Shown here: positions 34,106 through 42,855 of the stretch, in pieces
How the letters are laid out: each line of letters starts with the position of its first letter
Position numbering within the stretch: the stretch's first letter is position 1
NCBI GenBank assembly: GCA_040753795.1
Contig: JBFMDX010000020.1
Span: 1 to 64,000 of the forward strand
DNA length: 64,000 bases
From: Thermodesulfobacteriota bacterium
GTDB taxonomy: Bacteria > Desulfobacterota > Desulfobacteria > Desulfobacterales > Desulfosudaceae
Direction of reading: 5' to 3'
The notes under the pieces: model-generated
The model's input: the letters and a program-made list of their open reading frames with translations, nothing else
Database searches by the model: none
What the model was told of the DNA's origin: nothing
Made by a program: the position numbers and the translations under genes

Positions 34106-34438
34106 CTATCCCAGCAGCCGGTAAAGAATCAGTAGGGGAATCCATCCCGCCGCCAATCCGATCAGTACCCGCTTCCATTGATCCCCGAAATAGGACTGGG
34201 TGGTTTTGATAACCCAGTCGCGATGGATCCAGATGTGCACGCCAATCAGGACCAGAAAGATCAAAGCCAGGTGAAAGTGCATTTCCCCCCATTCGCGGCG
34301 ATGCCATCCGAGAAAAGTGCTTTCGCTTCCCGGTCCCCGTCCGATCACCAGATGCAGCAGAAGCCCCAGCACCGTCATGGCGCAGGCATCCACGAACATG
34401 GCGGCACTGACGGCGTAGCGCATGGTTTTCGTATCCAT
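34106..34438 (-). CDS. DUF4405-type small membrane protein (putative b-type cytochrome)
   Basis: 110 residues, three membrane helices. Histidines sit inside helices in the pattern of di-heme b cytochromes: LLLHLVIG in helix 1, and HFHLALIFLVLIGVHIWIH in helix 2 with three or four His in register, plus the loop LGWHRREWGE. This matches DUF4405 proteins, thought to be quinone- or gas-related membrane cytochromes. Redox function is inferred, not shown. It has an AGGAG-like ribosome site and stands alone. Confidence 0.72.
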   Translation of the reverse strand: MDTKTMRYAVSAAMFVDACAMTVLGLLLHLVIGRGPGSESTFLGWHRREWGEMHFHLALIFLVLIGVHIWIHRDWVIKTTQSYFGDQWKRVLIGLAAGWIPLLILYRLLG

Positions 34439-34625
34439 TTTTATCTCCTTTTGAGTTGTTCCTTATTCTAAGCGGCCAGTCCTTGATGAGCCTCTGATCA
34501 GTCGGGGCCGGTCAATTTGTCATTTCGAGAGATAACACGACCGGTCCGGCCGGCGCAAAATATTTTTCCTCTTTTAACCGCCGGTCATTTATCCGGCCGT
34601 AGAGTTTTTACTTGACAACATTTTG

Positions 34626-34642
34626 GTATACTGTCAGTATAC
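34626..34642. promoter_or_regulatory. 17-bp palindrome upstream of the TetR gene
   Basis: GTATACTG-T-CAGTATAC, a perfect palindrome, nine bases after a TTGACA box (34612-34617) and followed by related GTATCC/GGGTATAC sequence at 34651-34666. Probably the operator of the TetR protein encoded at 34734. I could not fix the -10 box. Confidence 0.65.
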
Positions 34643-34733
34643 TTTATAAGTATCCTTTGGGTATACAAAAAAGCGGCGGGAGGCGGTATCCTGCCGGCAT
34701 TATCTGTTGGCTGCTGCGGAAAAAGCTGTGACC

Positions 34734-35435
34734 ATGGTGACATTGTCGGAAAAAAAGAAAATAGACGCCCCGACTCCGCGGGAACGACGGCGGGAAAAAT
34801 TCAGCCGGGCCATCCTGGGCGCAACGGAGGAAGCGTTCTTCGAACAGGGATACGAGGCCGCCACCCTGGAAGGCATTGCCCGGCGGGCCGGGGTGACCAA
34901 GCGGACACTGTACAAGTATTTCCCGTCCAAAAGCGCGCTGTTTGTCAGCATGTTCGACGAACACCTTCAGGCATTGAACGACCTTATCTCCGAGACGGCC
35001 GGCCTGGATGTTACCACCGACCGCAAACTGCTCATGCTGATCAGCAACCTCATCCAGTTTACCCGGGAAAATGAACATTTCATGCGGCAGTTCATGTCGA
35101 TCAACATCCGCCAGTTCGCCGGCAAGCTCCCCGGCGAACTGATCGAACGGGTGGACCAGCTCAATCAGTCCATGATCCGGCAGGCGACGGAAGTGGTCCG
35201 TCAGGGGCAGGCGGAAGGGGTCGTCATCGACACCGATCCGGAAACCCTGACGCACCTGGTGGTCGCCATCTGCCGGGGGATTTTCATGCACGCCGACGCG
35301 GAGAACGTTTTTTTTAAATCCGCGGACATCAACCCCGACAAACTGTTCAACGCTTTTTTCATGGTCATGATGAAAGACGTCATCAAGGTGCCGCGGAAAA
35401 AACTGACGCGACGGATCAATTCACTCAACCCATGA
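34734..35435 (+). CDS. TetR/AcrR-family regulator
   Basis: 233 residues from the ATG at 34734; an in-frame TTG at 34707 is also possible and neither has a good ribosome site. The helix-turn-helix is classical (AFFEQGYEAATLEGIARRAGVTKRTLYKYFPSKSALF), and the ligand domain includes the TetR_C-like HFMRQFMSINIRQFAGKLPG stretch. A 17-bp palindrome about 90 bases upstream is the likely operator. The next gene, an SDR oxidoreductase, starts 23 bases downstream, and the redox operon follows, so this protein is the best candidate for controlling both. Confidence 0.88.
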   Translation: MVTLSEKKKIDAPTPRERRREKFSRAILGATEEAFFEQGYEAATLEGIARRAGVTKRTLYKYFPSKSALFVSMFDEHLQALNDLISETAGLDVTTDRKLLMLISNLIQFTRENEHFMRQFMSINIRQFAGKLPGELIERVDQLNQSMIRQATEVVRQGQAEGVVIDTDPETLTHLVVAICRGIFMHADAENVFFKSADINPDKLFNAFFMVMMKDVIKVPRKKLTRRINSLNP

Positions 35436-35458
35436 AGCTTCAGCCTGGAGGGCCGAAC

Positions 35459-36307
35459 GTGAAACCCATGAGAAACTTCATTGACAAAAAAGTCGTCATC
35501 ACGGGCGCGGCCAGCGGCATCGGCCGGGCCCTGGCCGATCGCTTCGCCCGGGCCGGGGCCAAGGTGATCATGATGGACATCAACGGCCCGCTGCTGAAAA
35601 AAGCCTCAGACGAAATCGCCGAAGCCCATGGCCGGGAGGTGTTCAGCCTGACGGCGGATGTCACCGATTTTGACGCCTTTGGAACGGCCGTCCGCAAGGT
35701 CATCGATGAGCTCGGCTTTATCGACGTGTTCATCAACAACGCCGGCCTGGGCATATCCGGTGAGTTCGTCCGCAACACCAGGGCGGAAATCGACCGGATC
35801 ACCGCCGTCAATTATCTGGGCATGGTGTACGGCTCCCGCATCATCCTGGAGCATTTCTACCGGCAGGGGTACGGGCACCTGGTGAACGTCGCCTCCGTGG
35901 CCGGGCTGCAGGGGTTCCCCCGCATGTCCCTGTACTGCGGGACCAAATGCGGCATCGTCGGTTTCACCCAGGCCGTCCGGTTCGAGGCCGAACGGGCCGG
36001 CATCCATGTCAGCCTGGCCCTGCCCAGCACCACGGCCACCCCCCTGATCCTGGAAAAGATGGACCTGCCCGACGACGAGATCCCGGGCGTGCTCCTGGCC
36101 ATTCCGGTCTGCCGGGTGGAGACCGTGGCCGAGGCCATCTTCAACGGCATCAGCCGGCGGTGCTTCATGATTTTTCCGACCCTGACGGACCGGGGGACCC
36201 TGTTCATGCGGAGCTTCATGCCGGGGGTCTTCAACCTGTTCATCCGGCTGGTGGGCTTCCGTTCATTCCGGAGAAAACGCGAGCGGCTGATGCGGCAGCA
36301 GGGCTGA
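35459..36307 (+). CDS. Short-chain dehydrogenase/reductase
   Basis: About 282 residues from the GTG at 35459, chosen because GGAGGG is 6 bases upstream; an ATG at 35432 overlapping the tetR stop is the alternative. The cofactor loop TGAASGIGRA, the NAG motif (FINNAGLG), the catalytic Ser region VASVAG and YCGTK (YxxxK) are all present. NAD(P)-dependent oxidation or reduction of an alcohol or ketone; substrate unknown. The C-terminal 60 residues are basic and hydrophobic, perhaps membrane-associated. Co-transcription with tetR and with the downstream Rieske gene (51-base gap) is likely. Confidence 0.88.
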   Translation: MKPMRNFIDKKVVITGAASGIGRALADRFARAGAKVIMMDINGPLLKKASDEIAEAHGREVFSLTADVTDFDAFGTAVRKVIDELGFIDVFINNAGLGISGEFVRNTRAEIDRITAVNYLGMVYGSRIILEHFYRQGYGHLVNVASVAGLQGFPRMSLYCGTKCGIVGFTQAVRFEAERAGIHVSLALPSTTATPLILEKMDLPDDEIPGVLLAIPVCRVETVAEAIFNGISRRCFMIFPTLTDRGTLFMRSFMPGVFNLFIRLVGFRSFRRKRERLMRQQG

Positions 36308-36358
36308 TCCTTGGCCCGAATATCTCATGAAATGCCCAGTTGTAAGGGAGGCTGGCAT

Positions 36359-36847
36359 ATGCAAAAGATCGATCCTGACCGGCGGGAATTTTTCGGCTGG
36401 TCCTTCAAAGTCCTGGGAGCGGTGGGCCTGATGGGCATCCTCTATCCCATCACCCGGTTCCTGGGCGGGGATATCGATGTCGAGTCCCACGCCGGCATCG
36501 AGCCGGCCCGCGGCGCCAACGCCCGCAAACCGCCCGTGGCCGGAGACGGCAATTCCGTGGAAATCGACGCCGGCACCGTTCCGGAAGGGGCCGGCATGAT
36601 CCTGACCATGGGGTCCGTGCCGGTCATTCTGGTGAGGAACGGCAACCGCTGGCGGGCCTTCAACGCCACCTGCACCCATCTCGGCTGTCTGGTGAAATGG
36701 GATCAGGCCGGTCAGCGTTTTGTCTGCCCCTGTCACGGCGGCTTATACAACAGCGACGGGAAAGTGACGGCCGGTCCGCCGCCGGCGGCGCTGGCCGAAC
36801 ACCGGGTGACCCTGGCCGGCAATACCATCCGTATCTCCCGGGCCTGA
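36359..36847 (+). CDS. Rieske [2Fe-2S] protein of a cytochrome bc-type complex
   Basis: 162 residues from the ATG at 36359 (GGGAGG upstream). An N-terminal Tat-like stretch ([20 protein letters not shown]) forms the membrane anchor. Cluster ligands are complete: Cys 105 and His 107 in CTHLGC, Cys 123 and His 126 in CPCHGG, and the disulfide cysteines 110 and 125 are there too. It accepts an electron from quinol and passes it to a cytochrome. It is followed after 19 bases by the cytochrome b gene, as in canonical Rieske/cyt b operons. Confidence 0.93.
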   Translation: MQKIDPDRREFFGWSFKVLGAVGLMGILYPITRFLGGDIDVESHAGIEPARGANARKPPVAGDGNSVEIDAGTVPEGAGMILTMGSVPVILVRNGNRWRAFNATCTHLGCLVKWDQAGQRFVCPCHGGLYNSDGKVTAGPPPAALAEHRVTLAGNTIRISRA

Positions 36848-36866
36848 TGAAGGGGAAGGGCGTTTA

Positions 36867-38060
36867 ATGAAGTTGAAACAGGACAGGAAACGAACGGGCC
36901 GGTCCCGGACGGTTAAGCCCCGGACCGCGCTTGAATATTTTTCCTTCAGCGGCACGGCGGCGGCGGTCCTGCTGGTCATGCAGGCCCTCACCGGAATGCT
37001 GCTCCTGTTTTACTACAAGCCCGACGCCAAGCTGGCCTTTGCCTCCCTGGAGGCCATCCGCAACGATCTGCCCTACGGCATGCTCTTCGCCAATCTTCAC
37101 GCGGTCGGCTCCAGGGCCATCCTCATCCTGGTGTTTATTCACCTGTTCCGCATCATGCTGACCAGCGCCCACCGGGGCCCTCGCAGGATGCAGTGGTATA
37201 CGGGTATCGGCCTGCTGGTCATCATGCTGCTGGCCGGATTTTCGGGCTACCTGCTGCCGTGGACCCAGCAGTCCTACTGGGCCTGCGTCATCGGCACGGA
37301 ATCCGTCCGGGTCATTCCCCTGATAGGTGACCTGCTGGTATCGGCCATGCGGGGCGGCAGCGCCGTGGCCGGGCCGACCCTGACCCGGTTCTTCGCCCTG
37401 CACGTATCCCTGCTGCCCCTGGTTATCCTGATCATGGTCTGGATCCATCTTCGCCTGGTCTGGCGCACGGGCGTCATCGCGCCGGCGGACACCTACGCCG
37501 TCATTGACCGCGGCCTGTGCATCTACTGCGGCGCCTGTGAAAAAGAATGTCCCTTCGCGGCCATCAGAATCGTTCCCATCCGCGGACGCAAAACGCCGGC
37601 CCTGAACACGGACAAATGCAACGCCTGCCGGCTGTGCCTGAAAAACTGCCCGGCCGGCGCCATTTACCTGCGGTCGGACATCCTCCCCTATCAGGTCGAA
37701 CCGGTTTTTCCGGACGCGGTTCTGCGTCGAATCGCCACGGTCATGGGCGTTCTCATCGCCGTGTTCATCTGGGCGTTTTTCATCTTCGGCTATGAGCATG
37801 TACCGGCCGACCCGTTGCTCACCCCGGACCGCATCAAGCCCGAATGGTATTTCATGGCGTCCTACCAGGTGCTCAAGATTCTACCCAATGAACTGCTGGG
37901 GCTGGGCTTTCTGGCGGCCGTTTTTCTGCTGACGGCGCTGCTGCCGAAGCTGGACCCGTCCGGGCCCCGGGAGATCACGGCGCGTCCGGTTTACGGGATC
38001 ATCGTCGGCGGGGGGATCCTGTCTTTCATTCTACTGACGGCCTGGGGGGTTATATCCTGA
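36867..38060 (+). CDS. b6-type cytochrome b with an internal two-[4Fe-4S] ferredoxin domain
   Basis: 397 residues. Heme-ligand pairs are His 78/His 92 (14 apart) and His 179/His 194 (15 apart); the 15-residue gap and SGYLLPWTQQSYWA are features of cytochrome b6. After helix D a ferredoxin module is inserted (about 212-270) with Cys 218, 221, 224, 228 and 251, 254, 257, 261. The subunit-IV-like part follows, with the quinol-site PEWY motif at 325-328 and three helices. So b6, a bacterial-type ferredoxin and subunit IV are one polypeptide. The insert would sit on the cytoplasmic side, positioned to exchange electrons with the low-potential heme. Ferredoxin-coupled quinone chemistry is an inference. 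Confidence 0.9.
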   Translation: MKLKQDRKRTGRSRTVKPRTALEYFSFSGTAAAVLLVMQALTGMLLLFYYKPDAKLAFASLEAIRNDLPYGMLFANLHAVGSRAILILVFIHLFRIMLTSAHRGPRRMQWYTGIGLLVIMLLAGFSGYLLPWTQQSYWACVIGTESVRVIPLIGDLLVSAMRGGSAVAGPTLTRFFALHVSLLPLVILIMVWIHLRLVWRTGVIAPADTYAVIDRGLCIYCGACEKECPFAAIRIVPIRGRKTPALNTDKCNACRLCLKNCPAGAIYLRSDILPYQVEPVFPDAVLRRIATVMGVLIAVFIWAFFIFGYEHVPADPLLTPDRIKPEWYFMASYQVLKILPNELLGLGFLAAVFLLTALLPKLDPSGPREITARPVYGIIVGGGILSFILLTAWGVIS

Positions 38061-38061
38061 C

Positions 38062-38862
38062 ATGGGACGGTATGGGTCGACGATAATACTGCTGTTGCTG
38101 ATCGCGGGGCCTGCCTGGCCGGCCGCGGACGATACCTTCCTGCTGAACGACCAGTGCGTCCAGTGCCACCTGACCGGCGAGCAGACCGGAAAGCCCAATT
38201 CCGTTCTGGCCTGGAAACAGAGCGCCCATTTCCGGCCGGACGCCGGCTGCACCGGCTGTCATGGCAGCGACCGGTTCGTCCGGCAGGATTTCCGTAAGGG
38301 CCACATCGGCCTGCCGGATCGGTCCCGGATCACGGAAATGTGCGGCGCCTGCCACCAGGAACAGCAGAAACAGTTCCTGGAGAAAATGAGTACCGCCGGC
38401 CCGGCCGTGTGCGCCGTAACCTGCACGGACTGCCATGGTTACCACCTGGTCCGGCCGTCGGACAGCAGCCTGATCAATTCCGTCACCTGCGGTCGGTGCC
38501 ATCCCGCCGACCGGGGCGAAGTCCTGGCCGCCGAACTCGCCCGCCTGGAGACCCGTTTGCGGACGCTGACCTCAACCATGGAAAATCACAAGGAGGGCCG
38601 GATTCCGGTGGATACGATCAGGCGACGGCTGGCCGGGGTGAAAACGGAGGTGTCCCGGACCCTGCACTCCCGGAAGTTTGACGAGGTGTTGAAGTACCTG
38701 CGGACGCAGGCCAGCGGCGATCTGGACGCCATCGAGAACCGGCTGTCCGATTTTTCCCCCCGCACCTGGCGCCTGGAAGGTGTTGTCGTCACGATGGCGC
38801 TGGTCCTGGCCTTTGTCCTGGTCTTGGCCTATTTGGCCGGCCTGAAGAGAAAAGAGCAGTGA
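38062..38862 (+). CDS. Membrane-anchored pentaheme cytochrome c
   Basis: 266 residues. A signal peptide (about 1-21) precedes five CxxCH motifs at 32-36, 63-67, 94-98, 121-125 and 143-147. A helical, probably coiled-coil stretch follows (about 150-235), and one C-terminal membrane helix (about 240-260) leaves a short Lys-rich cytoplasmic end. The arrangement suggests the periplasmic electron acceptor of the Rieske/cytochrome b pair. The start is two bases after the cytochrome b stop. It resembles NapC/NrfH-like or tetraheme acceptors in heme content only. Confidence 0.88.
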   Translation: MGRYGSTIILLLLIAGPAWPAADDTFLLNDQCVQCHLTGEQTGKPNSVLAWKQSAHFRPDAGCTGCHGSDRFVRQDFRKGHIGLPDRSRITEMCGACHQEQQKQFLEKMSTAGPAVCAVTCTDCHGYHLVRPSDSSLINSVTCGRCHPADRGEVLAAELARLETRLRTLTSTMENHKEGRIPVDTIRRRLAGVKTEVSRTLHSRKFDEVLKYLRTQASGDLDAIENRLSDFSPRTWRLEGVVVTMALVLAFVLVLAYLAGLKRKEQ

Positions 38863-38903
38863 GGTTCAACCGCGGAAATCGAACCTGGTAAAAGGAGAAT
38901 AAC

Positions 38904-39320
38904 ATGAACGAAGAAACCCGAATGACGGAACCCGGGCTGGAACGCCACGCCCCCCGCCCCGCAGAACGGTCGCAGCCCGAGGATACGGTGACGGCCGGGA
39001 AAAAGCATAGAACATCCCGGCTCGTCTACCTGGCCCTGATCATCGCCCTGGCCGCCCTGGTCCTGGCGATCCAGGCCCGGCGAGACAGCCAGAAGGATGT
39101 CATCGCGGCCCTGAACCAGACCCTGACCCGCGAGGTGCTGCCGGATCTGAAAAAGTCCCGGGACCGTATCCTGGTGGGGCACATTTACGACCTCAAGCGC
39201 CTGATGGTCACCCTGGAGGAGATCAGGGAGACCACCACCAACGAGGAGGTCAGGATGCGCGTCGATCAACTGCGCAACGACATCGAGGAACTGACGGTCA
39301 AGGTGTTCGTTCACGAATAA
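38904..39320 (+). CDS. Small single-helix membrane protein of the redox operon
   Basis: 138 residues. A polar N-terminus (1-37), one membrane helix (about 40-58, LVYLALIIALAALVLAI), then about 80 residues of heptad-like charged helix (DVIAALNQTLTREVLPDLKK ... NDIEELTVKVFVHE), likely coiled coil. No cofactor motif. AGGAG ribosome site, 41 bases after the cytochrome c gene. Possibly an assembly or scaffold subunit of the complex; the family is not recognised. Confidence 0.7.
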   Translation: MNEETRMTEPGLERHAPRPAERSQPEDTVTAGKKHRTSRLVYLALIIALAALVLAIQARRDSQKDVIAALNQTLTREVLPDLKKSRDRILVGHIYDLKRLMVTLEEIRETTTNEEVRMRVDQLRNDIEELTVKVFVHE

Positions 39321-39361
39321 TCCCGCCGGCGCGGATGACCGGCATGCTGGAGGCGAAAAAG

Positions 39362-41227
39362 ATGGAAGACAGAAAGCCCCATGACTCGAATTTCACACCC
39401 CGGATGAGCCGGCGGCGGTTTCTCCAGACCGGCCTGGCCGCCACGGCCCTGGGCGCGGTGAACCTGACCCTGCCCGGATGCGGCGGCGGCAACGTCTATC
39501 TGGACGATTACCCGAATGTGCCGGAAAACAAGGTCAGCCTGAAACCCAACGGCAAATCCGTGCTGATCCTCGGCGGCGGCTTCGGCGGTATGCACGCCGC
39601 CTGCGAACTGGTCGACCGGGGCTTCAAGGTCACGGTCATCGAAAAATCCAGCACCCTGGGCGGCAAACTGAAAAGCTGGCGGGACAAGACCTTCGGCGTT
39701 CCGCCGGTTGACGATCCCGAATGGAAAGGCTATCCCCGGGACCATGGCGCCCACGCCGTCTGGGGCTTTTACAACAACCTGCGGGAATTCATGTTCCGGC
39801 ATGATTACCAGCTGTGGAAGTTCCCCCGGGAATCGACCATGTACAATTTTCTCGACCGGGACGGCAGCCAGGTGGAAATGGGGCAACCGACCTCATGGCC
39901 CGGGCCCTTGGCCGACCTGGAACGGCTGCTGGACGTGTCCCGGGCATTCAGCGCCATGGCCGGAGAAAGGGTCACCCCCGGCCGGCACTTCATGGGCAAG
40001 ATCGGCGGATTTGATTTTTCCGACAAAAAACAGCGCCTCTACCTGGACAGCCTTTCCTTTCCGGAATGGGCGCGGCTGGTGGGCATCCCCGAACGGCTGA
40101 CCCGCCGGTTCTTCGGCCCCATCTCGGAAATGGCCCTCTTCGACCCCATCGAGAACACCTCCGCTCTCTATATCCTCATGCTGATGAGCCTGGCCTCGGG
40201 CCATCATTCGGACATGGCCATCGACATCTTCATGCACCCGCCCGGGGAAACCTACGTCAAGCCCATCGAGAACTATATCCGGTCCAGGGGCGGGGAGATC
40301 GTCTTCAACACGCCGGTGATGAAGATCAAGCATGAAAACGGCCGGGTGCTGGGCGTCCTGGCCGGAGAGGAAGCCCCCGCCGGCGGGGTCACCACCTGGC
40401 GGTGCAATGTCTGCGGTTCGGTCTTCAGTTCCCCCACCAAGCCCGGACGCTGCCCGGTCTGCGGCGCGCCGGCTTCGGAGATCATGCCGTTTTCCGGCGG
40501 GGGGACCCGGGAGTACGTGGCCGACTATTACGTGGTGGCCATGGACACCCCCGGCGCCAAGGCGGTGTCGCTGGCCTCCGGGCTGGGGGGCCAGCCCTAT
40601 TTTGATAACATGCAGAAGCTGGAGGCCACCAGCGTCTATCCGGTCAACCTCTGGTACGACAACTGCGATGTCTGGCAGAAGCGGTTCCCCGGCCACGCCG
40701 ACTTCTTCGCCTCGAGCTTCAAGCTGCTCGGCATCACCTTAAACTGGGCCATGGACGGCAAGGTCAACGGCAAGCACAACAACGACCCCCTGGTGCCGGA
40801 TTATCAGGGCAAGAACATCAACGTCATCGAAACCCAGATCGCCAACACCGACCTGGTCAGAAACCTCGACGACGACAAGATCGCGCGCCTGGTCCACGAG
40901 GAATTGAAGATCGCCCTGCCTGATCTGCCGCCGCCGACCGACTGGTACGTCAACCGCTGGGACACCTATTCCCCCCAGCGGGTGGGCTATGAAGCCCTGC
41001 GGCCACCGATCCAGTCCCCCCTGGACAATCTCTTTTTCATCGGCGACTGGGTCCGCACTGATCATGAAAGCGTCTACATGGAAAAGACCTGCGTCTCGGC
41101 CAAAATGGTCACCAACCTGATCCTGGAAAAGGCCGGTCAGAAAAAGGGACGGATCCGGATCCTGCGCAGCGGCACCCCCAACCGTATGATCAGCCTGATG
41201 CGGGCCGTGGAAAGTCCTTATCCGTAA
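39362..41227 (+). CDS. Tat-exported FAD oxidoreductase with rubredoxin-like insert
   Basis: 621 residues from the ATG at 39362 (GGAGGCG upstream). The twin-arginine signal MSRRRFLQTGLAATALG continues to a possible lipobox ending in Cys 40. The FAD-binding GGGFGGMHAACELVDRG (from about residue 71) and the C-terminal FIGDWVRTD are of the amine-oxidase/phytoene-desaturase type. A rubredoxin-like zinc or iron knuckle, WRCNVCGSVF ... GRCPVCGAP, is inserted near residues 345-370. It may exchange electrons between its substrate and the cytochrome c or Rieske protein at the membrane surface. Substrate unknown. Confidence 0.82.
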   Translation: MEDRKPHDSNFTPRMSRRRFLQTGLAATALGAVNLTLPGCGGGNVYLDDYPNVPENKVSLKPNGKSVLILGGGFGGMHAACELVDRGFKVTVIEKSSTLGGKLKSWRDKTFGVPPVDDPEWKGYPRDHGAHAVWGFYNNLREFMFRHDYQLWKFPRESTMYNFLDRDGSQVEMGQPTSWPGPLADLERLLDVSRAFSAMAGERVTPGRHFMGKIGGFDFSDKKQRLYLDSLSFPEWARLVGIPERLTRRFFGPISEMALFDPIENTSALYILMLMSLASGHHSDMAIDIFMHPPGETYVKPIENYIRSRGGEIVFNTPVMKIKHENGRVLGVLAGEEAPAGGVTTWRCNVCGSVFSSPTKPGRCPVCGAPASEIMPFSGGGTREYVADYYVVAMDTPGAKAVSLASGLGGQPYFDNMQKLEATSVYPVNLWYDNCDVWQKRFPGHADFFASSFKLLGITLNWAMDGKVNGKHNNDPLVPDYQGKNINVIETQIANTDLVRNLDDDKIARLVHEELKIALPDLPPPTDWYVNRWDTYSPQRVGYEALRPPIQSPLDNLFFIGDWVRTDHESVYMEKTCVSAKMVTNLILEKAGQKKGRIRILRSGTPNRMISLMRAVESPYP

Positions 41228-41245
41228 AAGGCAGGGAAGGGATTG

Positions 41246-42718
41246 ATGGCCGTAAATGAATCCAGGGACGCGACCCCGCCGGCGAAGGCCGGTCGGGCAA
41301 GGAACCGCGGGCCGGCCGTCCGCCTGCGCGACGCCGGCATTTCCCTGAAGTATCATTTTCTGACGCAGCACCACCTCCTCGGCGCCCTGTTCCGAAACGG
41401 CCCCATGTTCGTGGTGGACAACTATCGCCGCTATTCCTGGATGCGCGTCCTGCTGCGTAACGGCGGCAAGATGCTGGATATGATGACCCGGACCCGGACC
41501 GGCCGTTACCGGGAAGCCAACGCCATCCTGTCCACGGTGATGGCCGGAGGCTTTGTCCGGATGCTGGAAGGCCAGTACCACCGCCGCGACCGGCTGGTCC
41601 TTCACGAGGACATGCTGCCGCCGGAAATTTTCCGGGCCATGGACCTGGAGCCGTGGATGGCCGAGATGCTGGCGATCATGCTGCCGATCATGGAACCCGG
41701 CGCCATGGAAGCGTTCATTGATGTTTCCGAAAACAACGGCATTCCGCCGGATATCTGCAGCCTGCCCAAGGGGACCATGGGCATGGTGCTGGAAAACCAG
41801 CTCCCCCCGGTCAACGCGCTGGTGACGAGCAACCTGCCCTGCGACGGCGGCATGTCGTCCTACACCCTGATCGAAAAACAACTCAAGGTACCCACCTGCC
41901 GGGTGGACATTCCCTTTGATTTTCGCAGTGAACGGGCGATCCGTTATTTTATCGGTGAGCTCCGGCGCATGATCGCCTGGCTGGAGGCGCACACGCCCGG
42001 CCGCATGGACTGGGACCGCCTGCGAAACATCATCGAGGAGCGCAACCGCATGCTGGCCCTGGAGCAGGAGCTGTGGGACATGATGCGGATCTCCCCGGCG
42101 CCCATGGCCGCCGAGCCGGTTTACCTGTCTCATCTCTGGGGATTTAACATGAGCCCCGGTACGCCGGAGGCCACGGACCTTTTCCGGCAGGTGGCCGGGC
42201 TCTGCCGCCGGAATGTGGAAGAGGGAATCGGCGCCCTGCCGGAGGAACGATACCGGGTGCTGCTGTGGAACCCGCCCATGGCCCATTTCGGCGAGTTTTT
42301 TGTCTGGGCCGAGCAGGCCTACGGTGTTTCCCTGATCATGGACAGCATGTCGTTCAACCGCCAGCCGCCTATAGATACCTCCACGGAGGAGTCCATGCTG
42401 CGGGGCCTGGCCTATAACATAATGGACGGTCCCATGGCCCGCCACACCCGGGGGCCGTGCAGCAATTTCATGGACGACATCTTCCACATCTGCCGGGTGT
42501 TTTCCATCGACATGATCTGGGTGGCCGGCCACATCGGCTGCAAAAACACCCAGGCCTTAAACGGCATGCTCCGGGAGCTGTGCCGGCAGGCCAACATTCC
42601 GCTGCTGATCATCAACTACGACCTGATGGATCCGCGCATCGTCACCCACGACGGGATCAAGGAGCAGGTGAACCATTTCATGGAGACCGTCATGAAGGCG
42701 GAGCGGCTGGCCCCCTGA
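41246..42718 (+). CDS. 2-hydroxyacyl-CoA dehydratase / benzoyl-CoA reductase family (HgdB/BcrC-like) subunit
   Basis: 490 residues. Soluble. The layout is of the HGD-D family: an N-terminal domain with the NALVTSNLPCDGG cysteine region (about 191-203), then RVLLWNPPMAH and a C-terminal domain with VAGHIGCKNTQA and IPLLIINYDLMDPR...IKEQVNHFMET, which holds the [4Fe-4S] cysteines in known members. These enzymes dehydrate 2-hydroxyacyl-CoA or reduce aromatic rings with an ATP-driven electron activator; no activator gene is beside it. It is 18 bases after the FAD gene, so operon membership is likely. Its last 264 coding bases and 39 bases beyond are duplicated at 54486. Confidence 0.8.
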   Translation: MAVNESRDATPPAKAGRARNRGPAVRLRDAGISLKYHFLTQHHLLGALFRNGPMFVVDNYRRYSWMRVLLRNGGKMLDMMTRTRTGRYREANAILSTVMAGGFVRMLEGQYHRRDRLVLHEDMLPPEIFRAMDLEPWMAEMLAIMLPIMEPGAMEAFIDVSENNGIPPDICSLPKGTMGMVLENQLPPVNALVTSNLPCDGGMSSYTLIEKQLKVPTCRVDIPFDFRSERAIRYFIGELRRMIAWLEAHTPGRMDWDRLRNIIEERNRMLALEQELWDMMRISPAPMAAEPVYLSHLWGFNMSPGTPEATDLFRQVAGLCRRNVEEGIGALPEERYRVLLWNPPMAHFGEFFVWAEQAYGVSLIMDSMSFNRQPPIDTSTEESMLRGLAYNIMDGPMARHTRGPCSNFMDDIFHICRVFSIDMIWVAGHIGCKNTQALNGMLRELCRQANIPLLIINYDLMDPRIVTHDGIKEQVNHFMETVMKAERLAP

Positions 42719-42757
42719 CGCTGCCCGCTGCCGCACACCCGGCCGGATCAGGACGGG
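42455..42757 (+). repeat. 303-bp direct repeat, left copy
   Basis: Covers the last 88 codons of the dehydratase-family gene (42455-42718) plus 39 bases after its stop. It is repeated in the same orientation at 54486-54788 with a single mismatch seen (GAGACC here, GAAACC there). Identity stops abruptly at both ends. The 11.7 kb between the copies is an A+T-richer gene cluster. Confidence 0.95.
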
Positions 42758-42855
42758 GAGGCCGGACGCGCGATCGCTCATCAGTGGCCGGCGGAGGTCA
42801 TCCGGAAGGGGAAAAAACCGATCAAGGCAATTGGCGCTTTGCCTGAAAAAATGAA

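Noticed and set aside
40739-42532. 597-codon minus-strand frame
   Set aside because: Antisense of the FAD and dehydratase-family genes; no recognisable domain.
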